Below are positions 49,901 to 60,735 of a stretch of 64,000 nt of DNA, in pieces. The stretch spans positions 211,502 to 275,501 of the forward strand of contig QNGE01000282.1 in NCBI GenBank assembly GCA_008508345.1, written 5' to 3'. How positions within the stretch are numbered: position 1 is the stretch's first letter; each line of letters begins with the position of its first letter. The position numbers and the translations under genes were made by a program. The notes under the pieces were generated by a model. The model saw only the letters and a list, made by a program, of their open reading frames with translations. It had not been told where the DNA came from and did not search any database. This DNA comes from Paragonimus westermani (taxonomy: Eukaryota; Platyhelminthes; Trematoda; Plagiorchiida; Troglotrematidae).

Positions 49901-50896
49901 TTAAATGCAATTGTCAGTTTTTTAAAACGGAAAAGTCCGTCGGTTGAGATAGTGAGATCGAGCTAAACAGCACTGTATTATCTCTCGCCCACGAAAATTT
50001 GTCGTATCGTGTGGCAGGATCTAGAGATGTGCAAGGGCATCAAAAGTAGGAATATCCAAATGAATGGATTCTGTACTAGCGTGGGGGAATTATTCCATAC
50101 ACCACTGAAGTACTAACCTGTGAAGCGTCCATCAGAGTCATCCACAACTGAAGTGAATACTTTTAAGTAACTGTCCATCCTCTCAATATTGGATGATTGA
50201 AGCAGACGCAAGATGTGACCAATAATGGAAAAGCTAAGTCAACTGAACTGTCTTGTCAAGAAGTAGTTGGTTGATGCTGAACTCACTGGGAAGATACAGT
50301 TTTATTGGTGAGTTCTGGCTCCGTTGGTATTTGGTGTTAACCGGTGCATGATACACTTACTGAGAATAAGTTCGGTTATTGTAATTTGCCCACTTAACGT
50401 GTGACCGATGAATGTAATCTGTTGCTCACTGTGAGATCACAGGCAACATCCAGAATTTCAGTTAAACCATCTTCGCGATGAAACAAAGAAAACACCAGGA
50501 CTGTTCAAACCTATGATTGTTTATTCCTTTGTTGCATCTTATAATTGACATTTCACGCTATCCTATAGCCGTCTTGGTTCCCACGAGGTGCGAAAGTCAT
50601 AGTTGTTGAGCAGACCTCATGCTCGAGCCAGCTGCAAAACTGATATGCATGCTTGATTGCAATCCCTGATATTCATATCAATGAATAAAGCAAGCGCCCA
50701 ATTGATAGACCCGAAACTTGCAGCCACCAGTTAGGCGTAAAGCTTTTGTTCCAATGCTCGAAATGTACAGCTCTAAAGGATATAAAGAGACTCAACTGTT
50801 TTCATTAACAGGATTTCAATGAAAGCTTCGATTGGCTTCCAAGGCAATTGTGAACCAACGCCTCACGCTGCGCAGTGCACTAGGCCAAGTCCTATA
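43912..50896. other. Non-coding DNA
   Basis: Nothing supported. The 162-codon minus frame at 46920-47408 is near the chance limit, is rich in hydrophobic residues and shows no domain. An AT-rich stretch with repeated AATTAATT lies at 45745-45795. Confidence 0.4.
45140..45163. repeat. 24-bp perfect palindrome
   Basis: GAACCATTAACT followed by its exact reverse complement, no spacer. Confidence 0.95.
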
Positions 50897-51060
50897 CTAG
50901 TTGAATATACTCGTCATCGCCACAGACAGCTCGACTCCCATTTGATGTGACCAACCAGCAAATGTGTTGTACGGGCCTCTTCTGCCAAACCCGGTAAGTT
51001 GCAGACTAAGCTTCAATGATAACTTTGTTGTTAAATAACTTGTTCCATTGTCTGAGCACC
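50897..51060 (-). pseudogene. Possible retroelement integrase remnant
   Basis: One minus-strand frame reads CSDNGTSYLTTKLS and about 30 residues later GWSHQMGVE. SDNGT followed by a G-x-W/H-x-x-G-x-x-E block is the pattern around the second aspartate and the glutamate of retroelement integrases (BEL/Pao or Ty3/gypsy). Spacing is approximate, flanks are in other frames, and the region (50600-51200) is GC-richer than average. Doubtful. Confidence 0.3.
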
Positions 51061-51501
51061 CGCTACCATCAGTTTCTCAGGCCACTCCACCCAACGTTGT
51101 GTCGTAAACGATTCACCTTCCAACACTTGGCAACGTCTTATGTGAGATTCTTAGCATGACTCGAAGGTCCTTTACTCCAATTTATCCTTGACCATTGTTG
51201 CTTGACCGTCTTGGCTACTGCCAGTGAGATTAGTACGGATGCGATGTGTGACAAGCAATTGATGTTGATCTCATCTGTCCTCTATGAACCTGAAGTGCCA
51301 ACAATGTAGATGGGCCGTTGTTGAACGACCTGTCAGTAGTTACCATTTTGACAAGCATTGCTTTCGACGACGCGCTATAGTGAATAAGAGCTGAAAATGC
51401 CAAAAGACCTATATTCATTCTCGGTTAGACCATCTTGAACGTTCAACCACTCCCGCTTGTGAGCAATGATCAGAGTTGATAATTCGGTCGTGCCTAATGT
51501 G

Positions 51502-51700
51502 AGGTCAATGGCGCAGTGGTCAACACGGTTGCCTCATGATTGGAATGGCCGGAGTTCAAATCCCGGCCGTGGCAAGGATATGCACTACTGACGAGCTCTA
51601 ATAAGAGCGAAACTCAAGTCTAATTTTTATGCGATTGAGCATTAAATACCTCTTCAGACATCCCTCCGGAATTTCCCCACGAAAACCTGTAATGACTTTT
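51502..51700 (+). mobile_element. tRNA-derived SINE carrying a hammerhead ribozyme
   Basis: The head has a polymerase III A-box-like TGGCGCAGTGG (51509-51519) and a perfect B box, GTTCAAATCC (51554-51563), about 35 bases apart, with tRNA-like T-arm pairing (GCCGG and CCGGC). A hammerhead ribozyme follows within 25 bases of the tRNA-like part. This arrangement, an internal polymerase III promoter plus a hammerhead domain, is the organisation of the Sm-alpha SINE family of schistosomes. The 3' limit is uncertain and I found no target duplication. Confidence 0.72.
51581..51633 (+). ncRNA. Hammerhead ribozyme
   Basis: All catalytic boxes are intact: CTGACGA (51588-51594), stem II GCTCT-AATA-AGAGC (51595-51608, five perfect pairs), GAAA (51609-51612), stem III ACT-CA-AGT (51612-51619), then C51620, giving cleavage after AGTC at 51620/51621. 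Stem I pairs TA (51586-51587) with TA (51621-51622), then an internal loop, then TGCA (51581-51584) with TGCG (51630-51633, one wobble). Interior loops in stem I are usual in natural type I hammerheads. Self-cleavage is predicted from the fold, not shown. Confidence 0.75.
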
Positions 51701-54700
51701 TCTACGTTTCATGCAAACCAAAAGAGTACTCTTGAATGGTCCAAATTCTGACAACTCTTCTTTCACAACTAGAAAGGTTAGCCCATTGCAAGCGGATGAC
51801 TAAGCTATTCTTAAAATCAACTTACATTTCATCGGTTCATATAACGCAGCATTCGGCAGCAGTACGGTGAGTTCATCAGTGATGGCCACACCACGACACT
51901 GAGTATCTCAGAGGAAATCCCAAAATTCCGGCCAGACGGACGGAAGTGACAAGTTCATGGGGTGGTTCAGCTCAGCCAATTACAACTTTCACATTACCGT
52001 CCATCATTTATTCAGTTAGTTCGAGTGCTACTCACAAATGCAGTCAAGCACTTAGTGTTCTATTACCTACAATCAAACCGATGTACAAAATTAAAAAAAC
52101 ATTAAAAGTTAGTTGGACTTCTGGATGCTGATACAGGGGAGACGTGAAAGATAGGCATCAAGAGTTGCACAGCGGCACAAGTACATATCTAATGCTGTCG
52201 AGGTGATCATTGATGACAGTAGACGTGACACCATCTATGAACTTATCCGAAGGTGAGCTAAATAAGATTAACAACCACGTTTATTCGTTGGAGAAAATGA
52301 AGTGAGGTAGCCAAATGGTAAACATAAACAGGAAAGATGGAACTTGTTGTAGCACACCATTTGTAGAACTGAAGACCACCATTTCCTTGGCAAACAGATG
52401 GTGTTTTCAAAAAATATTTTATGGCGTCGGCTTCCTCAGATCTTTATTGGTTCCCTATCATAACACAGACATACTTTATAGTCTGTTCAGTTGCACCTGT
52501 TCAACTTGCTATGCACATGAAAAAGCTATTCTTTGATTTATTACCTTTTTTAATCGTACAACCCAAACTTGTTCGACATGAACATACCATGCAATCTTCA
52601 GCCGCTCAAACGTATTGATTAAGAAGATATATGCCCAGAATTTATCCGATACTTTTTTTCAATTAGATGCGTTTAAATCCCGCTAAACCATGCTATTATA
52701 ATTAACAACCTAACCCGAGCTTTTCAATGGTGCAAAATTGAAAATCCACACTATATGAGTCAGTAGGTAAAACGTCGTTTACTAAAATTTTTAAAGTTAT
52801 CAACTTGAATTTAAAGAATAATAAGTTTCAGTAAAATATCCATCGATTTTTGCCTAACCAATTTTATCTCTACCAAGGTCTACGTTACACTTCCGTTCAT
52901 TGAAGGAGGTGAAATCTGGCCGTCTTATGGATCTGTTGGTCTTGTCAGGTTGATGGTATGTCGGAAGTAATTTCCGCACCAGTCGTATCAACAGCTGTGT
53001 GCAGACCAAGAGGGGATAGCAGTGCACGTCGTTGCCTCAGCCGACCATGTAACCTATTGCCAAACACAATCCGACAAATTCGCTGGATAACGAGAAACTT
53101 TTATTAGCGTGGTATTAACGTATGACTCGTTAGGTGATGGATTACAACACCCGTTGATCAATTGGAGGCGTGCAAATGCAAGATGTTTGGCAGAGGTATC
53201 TGGTTAACCATCGTGAAAGCTCATTCACTGGTTATATCTAGCCTACAAATATTGAACTGCATATAGAAAGTTGGCAAGTCCTCCGATGTGGGAATACCCG
53301 ATGAGTGTGCTACACATAATGGATCTTCGACAACAGATAATGACCAAGTAGCCTCGGGTGACTGTGCGGTTTCACTGTTAGACATACTTTTTTCTAAAGA
53401 ATCAGAATGTAGCCTGGTTAGGAAGACTCCCAAATGATAGTTACGAATTACTCTCCAAGTCAACAAAACTATCAGGCTTAGACACAAATGGGAAATGGAA
53501 TTAATCGCTGAGTAACGAAGTCACTTATCTTAATTAGTCTGCATTTTACTAGACAACCACTCCATACCTCGAGGTCACCTGAGTGAAAACCATACCTTTA
53601 ATGCTATAACTGTCCTTTATGTGTTGTAGTTTGAGTGATACGTACTATAAAGTTGGTTTACATCGCTGCAAGAGTTGCGGACCAGCATACCTATCTTTAA
53701 ATCACTGTTTTCTCGAGAAGTCAGGGAGTTACTTAAATAAGTAATCAATACCTGTTTGTTCTAGATTATTTGATCTTACCTGGAAGTGAACACTTCTTCA
53801 GTCTTCACGAAAACCTTCCAAAATGTGCAACGATTAGTCAGGAAAATGTGCAACACAGTGTATTTCAAAGTATTCTCAACCAAAACTGATCAAGTTAAGC
53901 TTTGATGAAACCACTTAATAAGCAGATCTTGGCTAGTAATTACAAACGCATTTAGAATTAGGGCAATGATCAGGCTACGTAATTTTTGTGAAAATGCATT
54001 ACATGTTATACCCATACTCTTCCAGAGATGTCCATAGTGTAATTTAGAGTGGAGCACTCGGTCTTAATATGTGTGGATATTCTACTCGATTGCAAATATA
54101 TTTTGAGTAATGTGTTGCATTGAAATCGTATCCGTTTCTCCATTACGTGGTCTGATGTCTTTTGACAATATCATTTCATGTGTGGATAATCACTTTATTA
54201 TCAACTGTTTTGTTTACTAGACCATCATTGGTCTAGTCACAATGGCTTGAGACGTCAGATGTACTAATTCTGTTTCCTACTAATGAAAACATTTTCCAAA
54301 TACTTGTGCAAATAAAAATCCATAATCATGTAAAGTGAATGACAGCTGCCAACCACAATCAATCCGGTTTTTTATTCACTGATTATCAGAGAGTTTTGGG
54401 CAAAAGTTTAGCTCCCAAGTATATTTGAAATGCTCAATTCCATGTATTTCAAGTGCCCGCCTGAATACCACAAGCTCAAATGGACCCTAGAAATAGTTAA
54501 CGTAGCAAGTCTTTTGTGCACAAATGTGGAACACTCCTTTTTGGTAATAGATGTGAAGTGTAACGTAAGAAACGGTATGCTTCACGTTCTTTCCAAGCTA
54601 GATTACACACCTGTGTATGTATTAATCGGGAAATAATGAAGTGAACGAATCAAGTTAAAATCGTGAATTTTTAAAGACACTTGAGAATCGCGTCTAAAAT

Positions 54701-57700
54701 TGTATGAACAAACTGGAAATTTTGTAAGTGTGCACGAAACCCACGGTTTTATCAACAGTAGTTATGATTTATTTTAGTCTGGACTATTTTAAAACGAACG
54801 GGTCAGTCGTTCAAGTTTTGGAAAATGTATAGTCCGTGGTAACGATAATGCCTTTTGTCTACCGACACATTAGGGTCGCAATTTCCGCTGAATCGCTGAT
54901 CACGGTAGAATAAATGGTAGCCTCCTACAAGCTGAATTTTTTAACGTTCCATTTAAAAAATGGCCCAAATAATTCACCAATTGATCAGTTCCTGAGAGTG
55001 GATCTCTGTGAACTTTATGATTTTTAATAAACAAAAACAGCCTCTATAATGCTAGGAAACATCTTACGTTCTTCTAGACGTATTCGTTGAAATGACAGAT
55101 TCCTTATCCTTTTTTTGTGTCCGATTTTGATCGGTACGATTCAAAGCGACACACGCTGAGTTAGGTGCATCAATACAAACCATCTTTCCAAGCACGTTTT
55201 CAGTAAAACACCGCAGCTGCTGACAGTGTTAACTTTTTTACAGCAGTTTAATTACTCACTGATCTATTTCCCGTAGCAGATCAGATAATGAATCACTGGC
55301 TCGATCAATGAAATGATGTATTTGCAGTTAGAAGACAAATGATCGATATACTACTTCTTCACGCAATGGTAAATTTGAGCCCAGCACATGGACAACCAAA
55401 ACCCTTTGTACGTTTGACGGACATACCTACTTGTTGTTCAGGGCTAGGCCAAAGGCAAGCACAAGATAACAGACAACCGTTTTGCATGCATCAGAACGAT
55501 CACTGAAAACTAATCGGTAAAATTTCACGATATTTAAGTATAAGGGCATTCGTCAGTAAAAACGACTATTGGTGAAACAACTTGTGATCCAGAAATTTCT
55601 TGTGAAGGTAAACCTCGTCTAGTCGTAGCTTATTGATTCTCACAAGTAGGTGGTACCCCGGTGACCAGCCTGAATGTCAAAAAATGCAAGGCTTTAATCC
55701 AAACAGACCTCACCTTTTCTCAGTATTTGTCGGAAAAGAGTGTAAAATGAGTTCGTTATGTAACGAGCACTTACTGCCGATGTGTTAAGTAGAGAATACC
55801 AGTTCACCCACATAACATATCTATATACCTGCTAGGGTTTACTGAAAGCTTAGAAATGTTGTAGCTAGTCTACGTTTATTGAATAGCTCTTATGAGCAAC
55901 CGTCTTGGCTAGTGACAACACTGTTTCGCCCAAATACACGTTAAATTGATATGCACATTGGTTAGTCCCTCTAGCATTCCGTGATTGGAGCCTGCATGAC
56001 TTTAGTGTCAACTATGTGAAGCTTGGTTATAGATGCCAGAACCCTGACAAGCACTTACTCGAACCTCGAGTATGGCGCTTCTTTTCAGAGGGGTCGACTG
56101 CAAGCTAATTTGGAATGGGACAGCTGCGATCACTTGTGAGTGAGTAGAAATGTGCCCCTTACTTCTCATCGTTAATCAGAGCAGTGATGAAGAGATAAAT
56201 GCACTGTGATTTTCATTTGAACAAAAGCCCTAGTTTTAGTGTCCTCAACTGTAATTAGTGTCTCGTATCGAGGCCATCAGGTAATCTGAGGATTGCTTAC
56301 ATCAGGATGTGGCTAGCAGTTTGAATATGAAAAGTCAGGTTTGTCTTAAGCGGGTCCACTGTCAAAGTTATAAAATCGCTTGTTCCTTAAAATATGGGCA
56401 GAAATTCTATTAACGGTCATCATACGAACACGCATTACTGGTCGAGATTTTATTTCGGTTCATTTAGTTACCTTCTGATCGCTACCAATAGGTGTACATT
56501 CCTATTGCAACATATCGATAAGTTTCGCCAACCTAATCGTCTTGAGTTGCCCTCAAATAAGCCAAATATTTGCAAGAATGTTGTGAGGTCGCTTTGACTT
56601 ACCAAAGTAAGATTGCAGACATGTTCTTATGTCTAACAACATATCCTGTAAATCTCAAACGAAAAATATAGAATTAATGTGAACAAACGATGAGATGTAG
56701 TTAATGTCAAGCTGTAGCGTACGAATCAATGATTAATTTCAAGAGATTATATGTTGTGCGGAAGGCCAGCAAATTCCAACTTGGACGTGCCCGGGTAGAC
56801 TAGATGCTGAAGGTCAGTAACTAAGATTAACATGACAGCCAACCTGAAAGTCTTAAATGTGACTATTCAAAATGAGCTTTTGTGATAAGTTAACGTGGAT
56901 CAACATTTAGATACGTAACTTTCCACCATTTTATGAGAGGCCAATAAAGTACTTATCAACACAGTCGCTTCTGAAAGATGTGTGTGAGAATTTGTGTGTT
57001 GTGAGTGTGTGCAGTACCAATGAGACCCGATGCTAGCAACATTAATGGTCGGATGCTTCTCCTCCAGAAGACTACATGAAAATGCTGAGCGTATTTGAAA
57101 TTTGCTGCAAATGGTTGGTGGTGCTTGATTCCAGTGAAGTCATTTGCAACTTCACTCAAAATTGTGGCAACCTAATGTGGCAGAATTTTTCTGCGTCCTT
57201 TACAACAAACTGCTCAGCATACGTGAGAGTAAACGGACTGGACAGTAACTCACCACAACCCAACTGTTAGCTAGCTGGCAGGTAATTCATCTTCACTGGT
57301 CAACTAATAGCTCCAGATGACAGACCAGGTAACCTCTCACCAGCGTGCCCAGAATATTGCTCAAAGAACAAAACATCTAGTTCCTACTATTCACGGAGGA
57401 GAAACAAAATGAAATTCACTTGATTCCACTGTGTTAACCAAGTTGCGCACAATACCGTTCAACTTGTTGTGACAGAGACTGTAACTGGCTTGAGCGGAAA
57501 AATTTTCCACGAACCGTATATATTCGAGACGTTCCAAATCTCCACCTCGTATTTACTGGTTACCATGTGCACAAGGAATAGCAAGCACTTTTAAATATAA
57601 ATGGAAAACTTTAACAGGCGCCCAAGAGGAACCATTCGAGAAGCTGCGGTGGCCTGTAAACTGCAAATTCACGATGGCGAATTCGAATTAACATTCACAC

Positions 57701-58099
57701 TTACATAGTAGTCAATGTCGTTTTTGGGGATCAGTGTGGCCGTTAAATTAGATCAAGCCTGTAGCGGTGCAGCAAGAACTCATGTGAGTTTTCGCATTAA
57801 TCGGCCGTGAGGGTGGTATTATCTAAATTGAAATATCTTGTGTATTCAAAAAAGGCAGCACTTTTGGACAAATTGATAACGATGAGCATCAACCAGCTGT
57901 TGACGGCGTCACAAATACAAGGATCCAAAAAGAAACACATCTAATTAGAGCATCTTAACCACCAATTCAAACAAGTCTGTCAACATTCAAAAATATAACA
58001 TAATTGGTGTTTTTTATTGTGTGCTGCACGGAAGAATACTTTTTTGATATTGTGCGGAGTATCGTGAATATGCCCAGTTTAGTCATGAGAAAAAACGCG
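51701..58099. other. Non-coding DNA
   Basis: No supported gene over 6.4 kb. Short frames only. Confidence 0.45.
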
Positions 58100-58175
58100 T
58101 AGCAAACAAGCTTGTTGTCAGTGCTTCATCATCAGGGTAAATACAACAGATTTATATGGGTTCGCTGGGGATAGT
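58100..58175 (-). promoter_or_regulatory. PLE terminal region: TATA-like box and vestigial hammerhead
   Basis: On the minus strand, downstream of the GIY-YIG frame, CATATAAATC (near 58158) is followed about 20 bases later by CTGATGATGAAGCACTGAC (58136-58118). This is a hammerhead first box and 5' half of stem II, but the matching half and GAAA are not recognisable. The order TATA then hammerhead is the same as at 31.2 kb. Confidence 0.4.
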
Positions 58176-58922
58176 ATGTCCGTGGAGTTAGGGATGGCGA
58201 TCATTAATGTTCAGTCAGTCAAACTCGTGAAATCTAGTTATGTAGCGCCAGTGAATAGGGTTGTAAGCGTTTTAGGAAAATTGGTATTCCTATGTAACAG
58301 ATCCATCCGGGATATCGATACAGGGCCATGGAAGGTTGTGTTTTGACTAGACGTTTTTGTAAGCATAACGGGGGCGAATGTAGGCGGATTGCAATGGCTT
58401 CTGCAATGGCTAGTAGACGACCTTTGACCCACTTTGATTGCGCTTCACCGACTCGACAGATAGGCTTGAACGAATCGGCCGGGTTGATCAAATGATTCGA
58501 TTCCACCAAATGAGTAGCGACAGCTGATGAGCAAACCTTTATCGATCCTCGAGCTAGACACGCCGGATGATGCTCCCGCATGCGTTCAGATAGTCGCTTT
58601 GTTGTGCGGCCTATGTAACTTGTTCCACAGGAACAAAACGGTAAACACAAAGAGAGGCAACATGTACGGGCAATATATCTTTCAGCTGAGGATGCAAAAC
58701 TGGTGCGGATGTAAGCCAAATACGTAATTGAGCTGCGAAATAGGTTTTGTTAAACTCTACGTTAAGTTACCTGGTTATATTTTCAGCATTACTGTCGCCT
58801 CTGAAAGGTAAAGTAAGATAGACAGGTTTTTTGTCTACAGTTTGCGGCACACCTACCTTTGTGCTAACTATCATGTGCTTACAAATAAACTGTTATGGGT
58901 AGCCATTTTCAAGGAGTGTGTG

Positions 58923-58935
58923 AAATATAAACTGT
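58923..58935 (+). repeat. Left target-site duplication (13 bp)
   Basis: AAATATAAACTGT, identical to 59233-59245. Confidence 0.8.
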
Positions 58936-59035
58936 ATTACTAATGAGTAGTATGGCAGATTTATGAATTTAGATGAGACCCAACTGTGAAAAGTCAGGGC
59001 TTCGGCTGGATTCGAACCAGCGACAGACACAGCAT

Positions 59036-59039
59036 NNNN
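59036..59039. other. Assembly gap (NNNN)
   Basis: Four unknown bases in the middle of the inverted duplication; sequence to the right cannot be assumed to be physically joined in this order. Confidence 0.99.
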
Positions 59040-59125
59040 CCCTGAATCATTTGGTGGATTCCATATGAGACAGTGGGACGGGTGGGTAACAGAGTCCAAA
59101 TGTGAAATTTCCGAGCTCTTGGTGT

Positions 59126-59206
59126 GGCTTCGTGGCTCAGCTGGTAGAGGGCTTGCCGCGTTGAGAAATGCTGTGTCTTTCGCTGGTTCGAATCCAGCCG
59201 AAGCCC
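59126..59206 (+). mobile_element. tRNA-like SINE head (not a working tRNA)
   Basis: The acceptor arm GGCTTCG pairs perfectly with CGAAGCC (59199-59205), the D stem GCTC with GGGC, and the T arm GCTGG-TTCGAAT-CCAGC is perfect, so polymerase III A and B boxes are intact. The 28 bases between D and T arms do not form an anticodon stem, so it cannot be a functional tRNA. The nested position and target duplication point to a SINE. Confidence 0.7.
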
Positions 59207-59232
59207 TGACTTTTCACAGTTGGGTCTCATCT

Positions 59233-59245
59233 AAATATAAACTGT
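59233..59245 (+). repeat. Right target-site duplication (13 bp)
   Basis: Identical to 58923-58935. Confidence 0.8.
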
Positions 59246-60040
59246 TTTTCTTCCTCTATGGTGTCATCTGAGCAAATTCTCACGGCCTCATCTAGCAAAC
59301 ACCGGACTAGGTTTTTCTTTTGTCTCGAAGGTACGAAGCTATTAAAATTTTTATACTGTCCTGTCCAGGTTGCTTTACGATATACTTTACGTTGTACTGT
59401 ATCGTCCTCACGACGTGACATGAACACATCTAAGAACGCCAACCCTGCTGGTGATTTAGGCTCTAGGGTGAATCGGATATTCTCATGGGCACTGTTGAAT
59501 TGCATCAGTGATTATTGAGACACTCAGATTCGTCTGTCATGCAGATAATGCCATTTACATAACGTTTATAAAGAACCACTGACTTAATGTGGTCTGTTAG
59601 TGAACTACTTTCAAGCTTTGCCACGAAATTATCGGCTAATAAGGGACCTAATGGTGACCCCATTGCTACTCCGTCCTTTTGGTGATGTAGCTTGCCCGAA
59701 AAAAACTGAACTGAACGTTGTAGGTGCAGCGATATAAAAGCTGCTTTAGTTCATCTACTGGTATCCCCACGTTTATGCCATTACTCTCTATATACCGACT
59801 GAGAAACTCTATTGTCTCACTTAGTGGAACATTTGTGAAGAGAGACGTGACGTCAAGCGAGAATAAACGCACCTCCTTTGCACTCAGTTGTTTCACTGTT
59901 TCGACAAATTCAAAAGAATCTCTAAGACTGTGAATCGCTAGTTTCTTCCTGACCGGCTTCAACAATTCGGCTAGCCATTTTTCCGTTGCACAATACGGTG
60001 ACTTACACATGTCTAAAATCGAACGTAGCGACAAACGCGG

Positions 60041-60735
60041 CTGTCGAGTTTTTCGAACAATGTAATCAACGCTTAGAATGTCGGAAGCGATACTGGACCA
60101 CCCTCAGACGAAATCGCATTAACAACAACTGGTCTTCATTACAACGACTAGCTCTAAATGAGAAGGACACACAGACGAGCAGGGCATGTGACTTGAACTA
60201 CAAGCAGACCGTTCCTGCGAGGATACTAGAAGAGTTGTCACTGAATGAGGCAAACGAGTTCGAGAGTTACGTTCAAAAGATAGTGGCCATAAGACGAGAA
60301 AAGCAGTCAGCAAGGCTAAGAAATCAACTTAACCCGACCAAACCCAAGGCCGATTTTCCGAAAACTCCCAAAAGGTACGTGTATAATTTTTCCTCTTTGG
60401 TGTTGGACAAATTTGCTCTTGAAGTTTTATCATTAGGACCGAAACTTTGCTGTCCTAAGAGTAAATTTAGGCAGCTGGACGTAGGAAGTCAATTTGAGAA
60501 CCTTTATGAACAACTGATCGATCTGAAACCCGCATCGCCTATGAACGTTGAGGTGCTCAAAGCAACCCTAGCCTAGTCATGCTATCAGTACCTGACCCGG
60601 AAAACCATAAGTAAAAACCTACTCACTTGACAGCAACTAACCTCACTCAGGCGGAATGAGGATATACTAATATCCAGACCTGACAAAGGCGCTGAATTCG
60701 TGAGGCATAACGAACGAGATCAATAAAAATGTCTA
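60041..60735 (+). pseudogene. Penelope-like element, 5' part, inverted relative to the 3' part
   Basis: The plus-strand frame runs to a stop at 60576 and, with stops, on to about 60735. It contains PLE N-terminal features: a basic helical region, LVLDKFALEVLSLGPKLCCP and QFENLYEQL, then in the same frame after two stops NEDILISRPDKGAEFV, the conserved RPDKG block that precedes the RT palm. The next PLE segment, LRSILDM, begins on the minus strand at about 60030, directly at the other side of the junction. The halves are therefore head to head, with about 50-80 residues between RPDKG and LRSILD missing. This is the arrangement made by twin priming during target-primed reverse transcription. 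Confidence 0.85.

Larger units (their letters stand above)
58936..59232. mobile_element. tRNA-derived insertion inside the PLE, inverted duplicate around an assembly gap
   Basis: Flanked by a perfect 13-bp direct repeat. Removing the insert and one copy of the repeat rejoins the PLE frame exactly (KQFIF followed by HTLLENGYP). The insert holds a tRNA-like unit on the plus strand (59126-59206) with a tail ending GTTGGGTCTCATCTA, and an inverted copy of the B-box half and tail at 58968-59035, ending at the N gap. The inverted copy has one or two differences from the first. It may be a true inverted SINE dimer or a misassembly at the gap. Confidence 0.75.
58234..60040 (-). pseudogene. Penelope-like element, 3' part: RT and GIY-YIG endonuclease, interrupted
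   Basis: Reads 5'-3' from 60040 downward. First LRSILDMCKSPY, then RT motif A (FSLDVTSLFTNVPLSE, near 59850), motif B after a frameshift (DGVAMGSPLGPLLAD, near 59665) and motif C altered to YVNG instead of YVDD (near 59555), which would kill polymerisation. After a stop comes the thumb region (FLDVFMSRREDD, VYRKATWTGQY) to 59246, then a tRNA-derived insertion, then the PLE signature NGYP at 58911-58900. Two more stops and a frameshift lead into a 161-codon GIY-YIG domain (58719-58234) with CSCGTSYIGRTTKRL, RMREHHP and SSAVATHLVESNH. Such proteins do target-primed reverse transcription using their own nicking endonuclease. Opening codons upstream lie inverted on the other strand at 60041-60735. 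Confidence 0.9.

Noticed and set aside
59126..59206. Functional tRNA gene
   Set aside because: Acceptor, D and T arms pair well but no anticodon stem can be formed, and the unit sits in a SINE-like insertion with target duplication.
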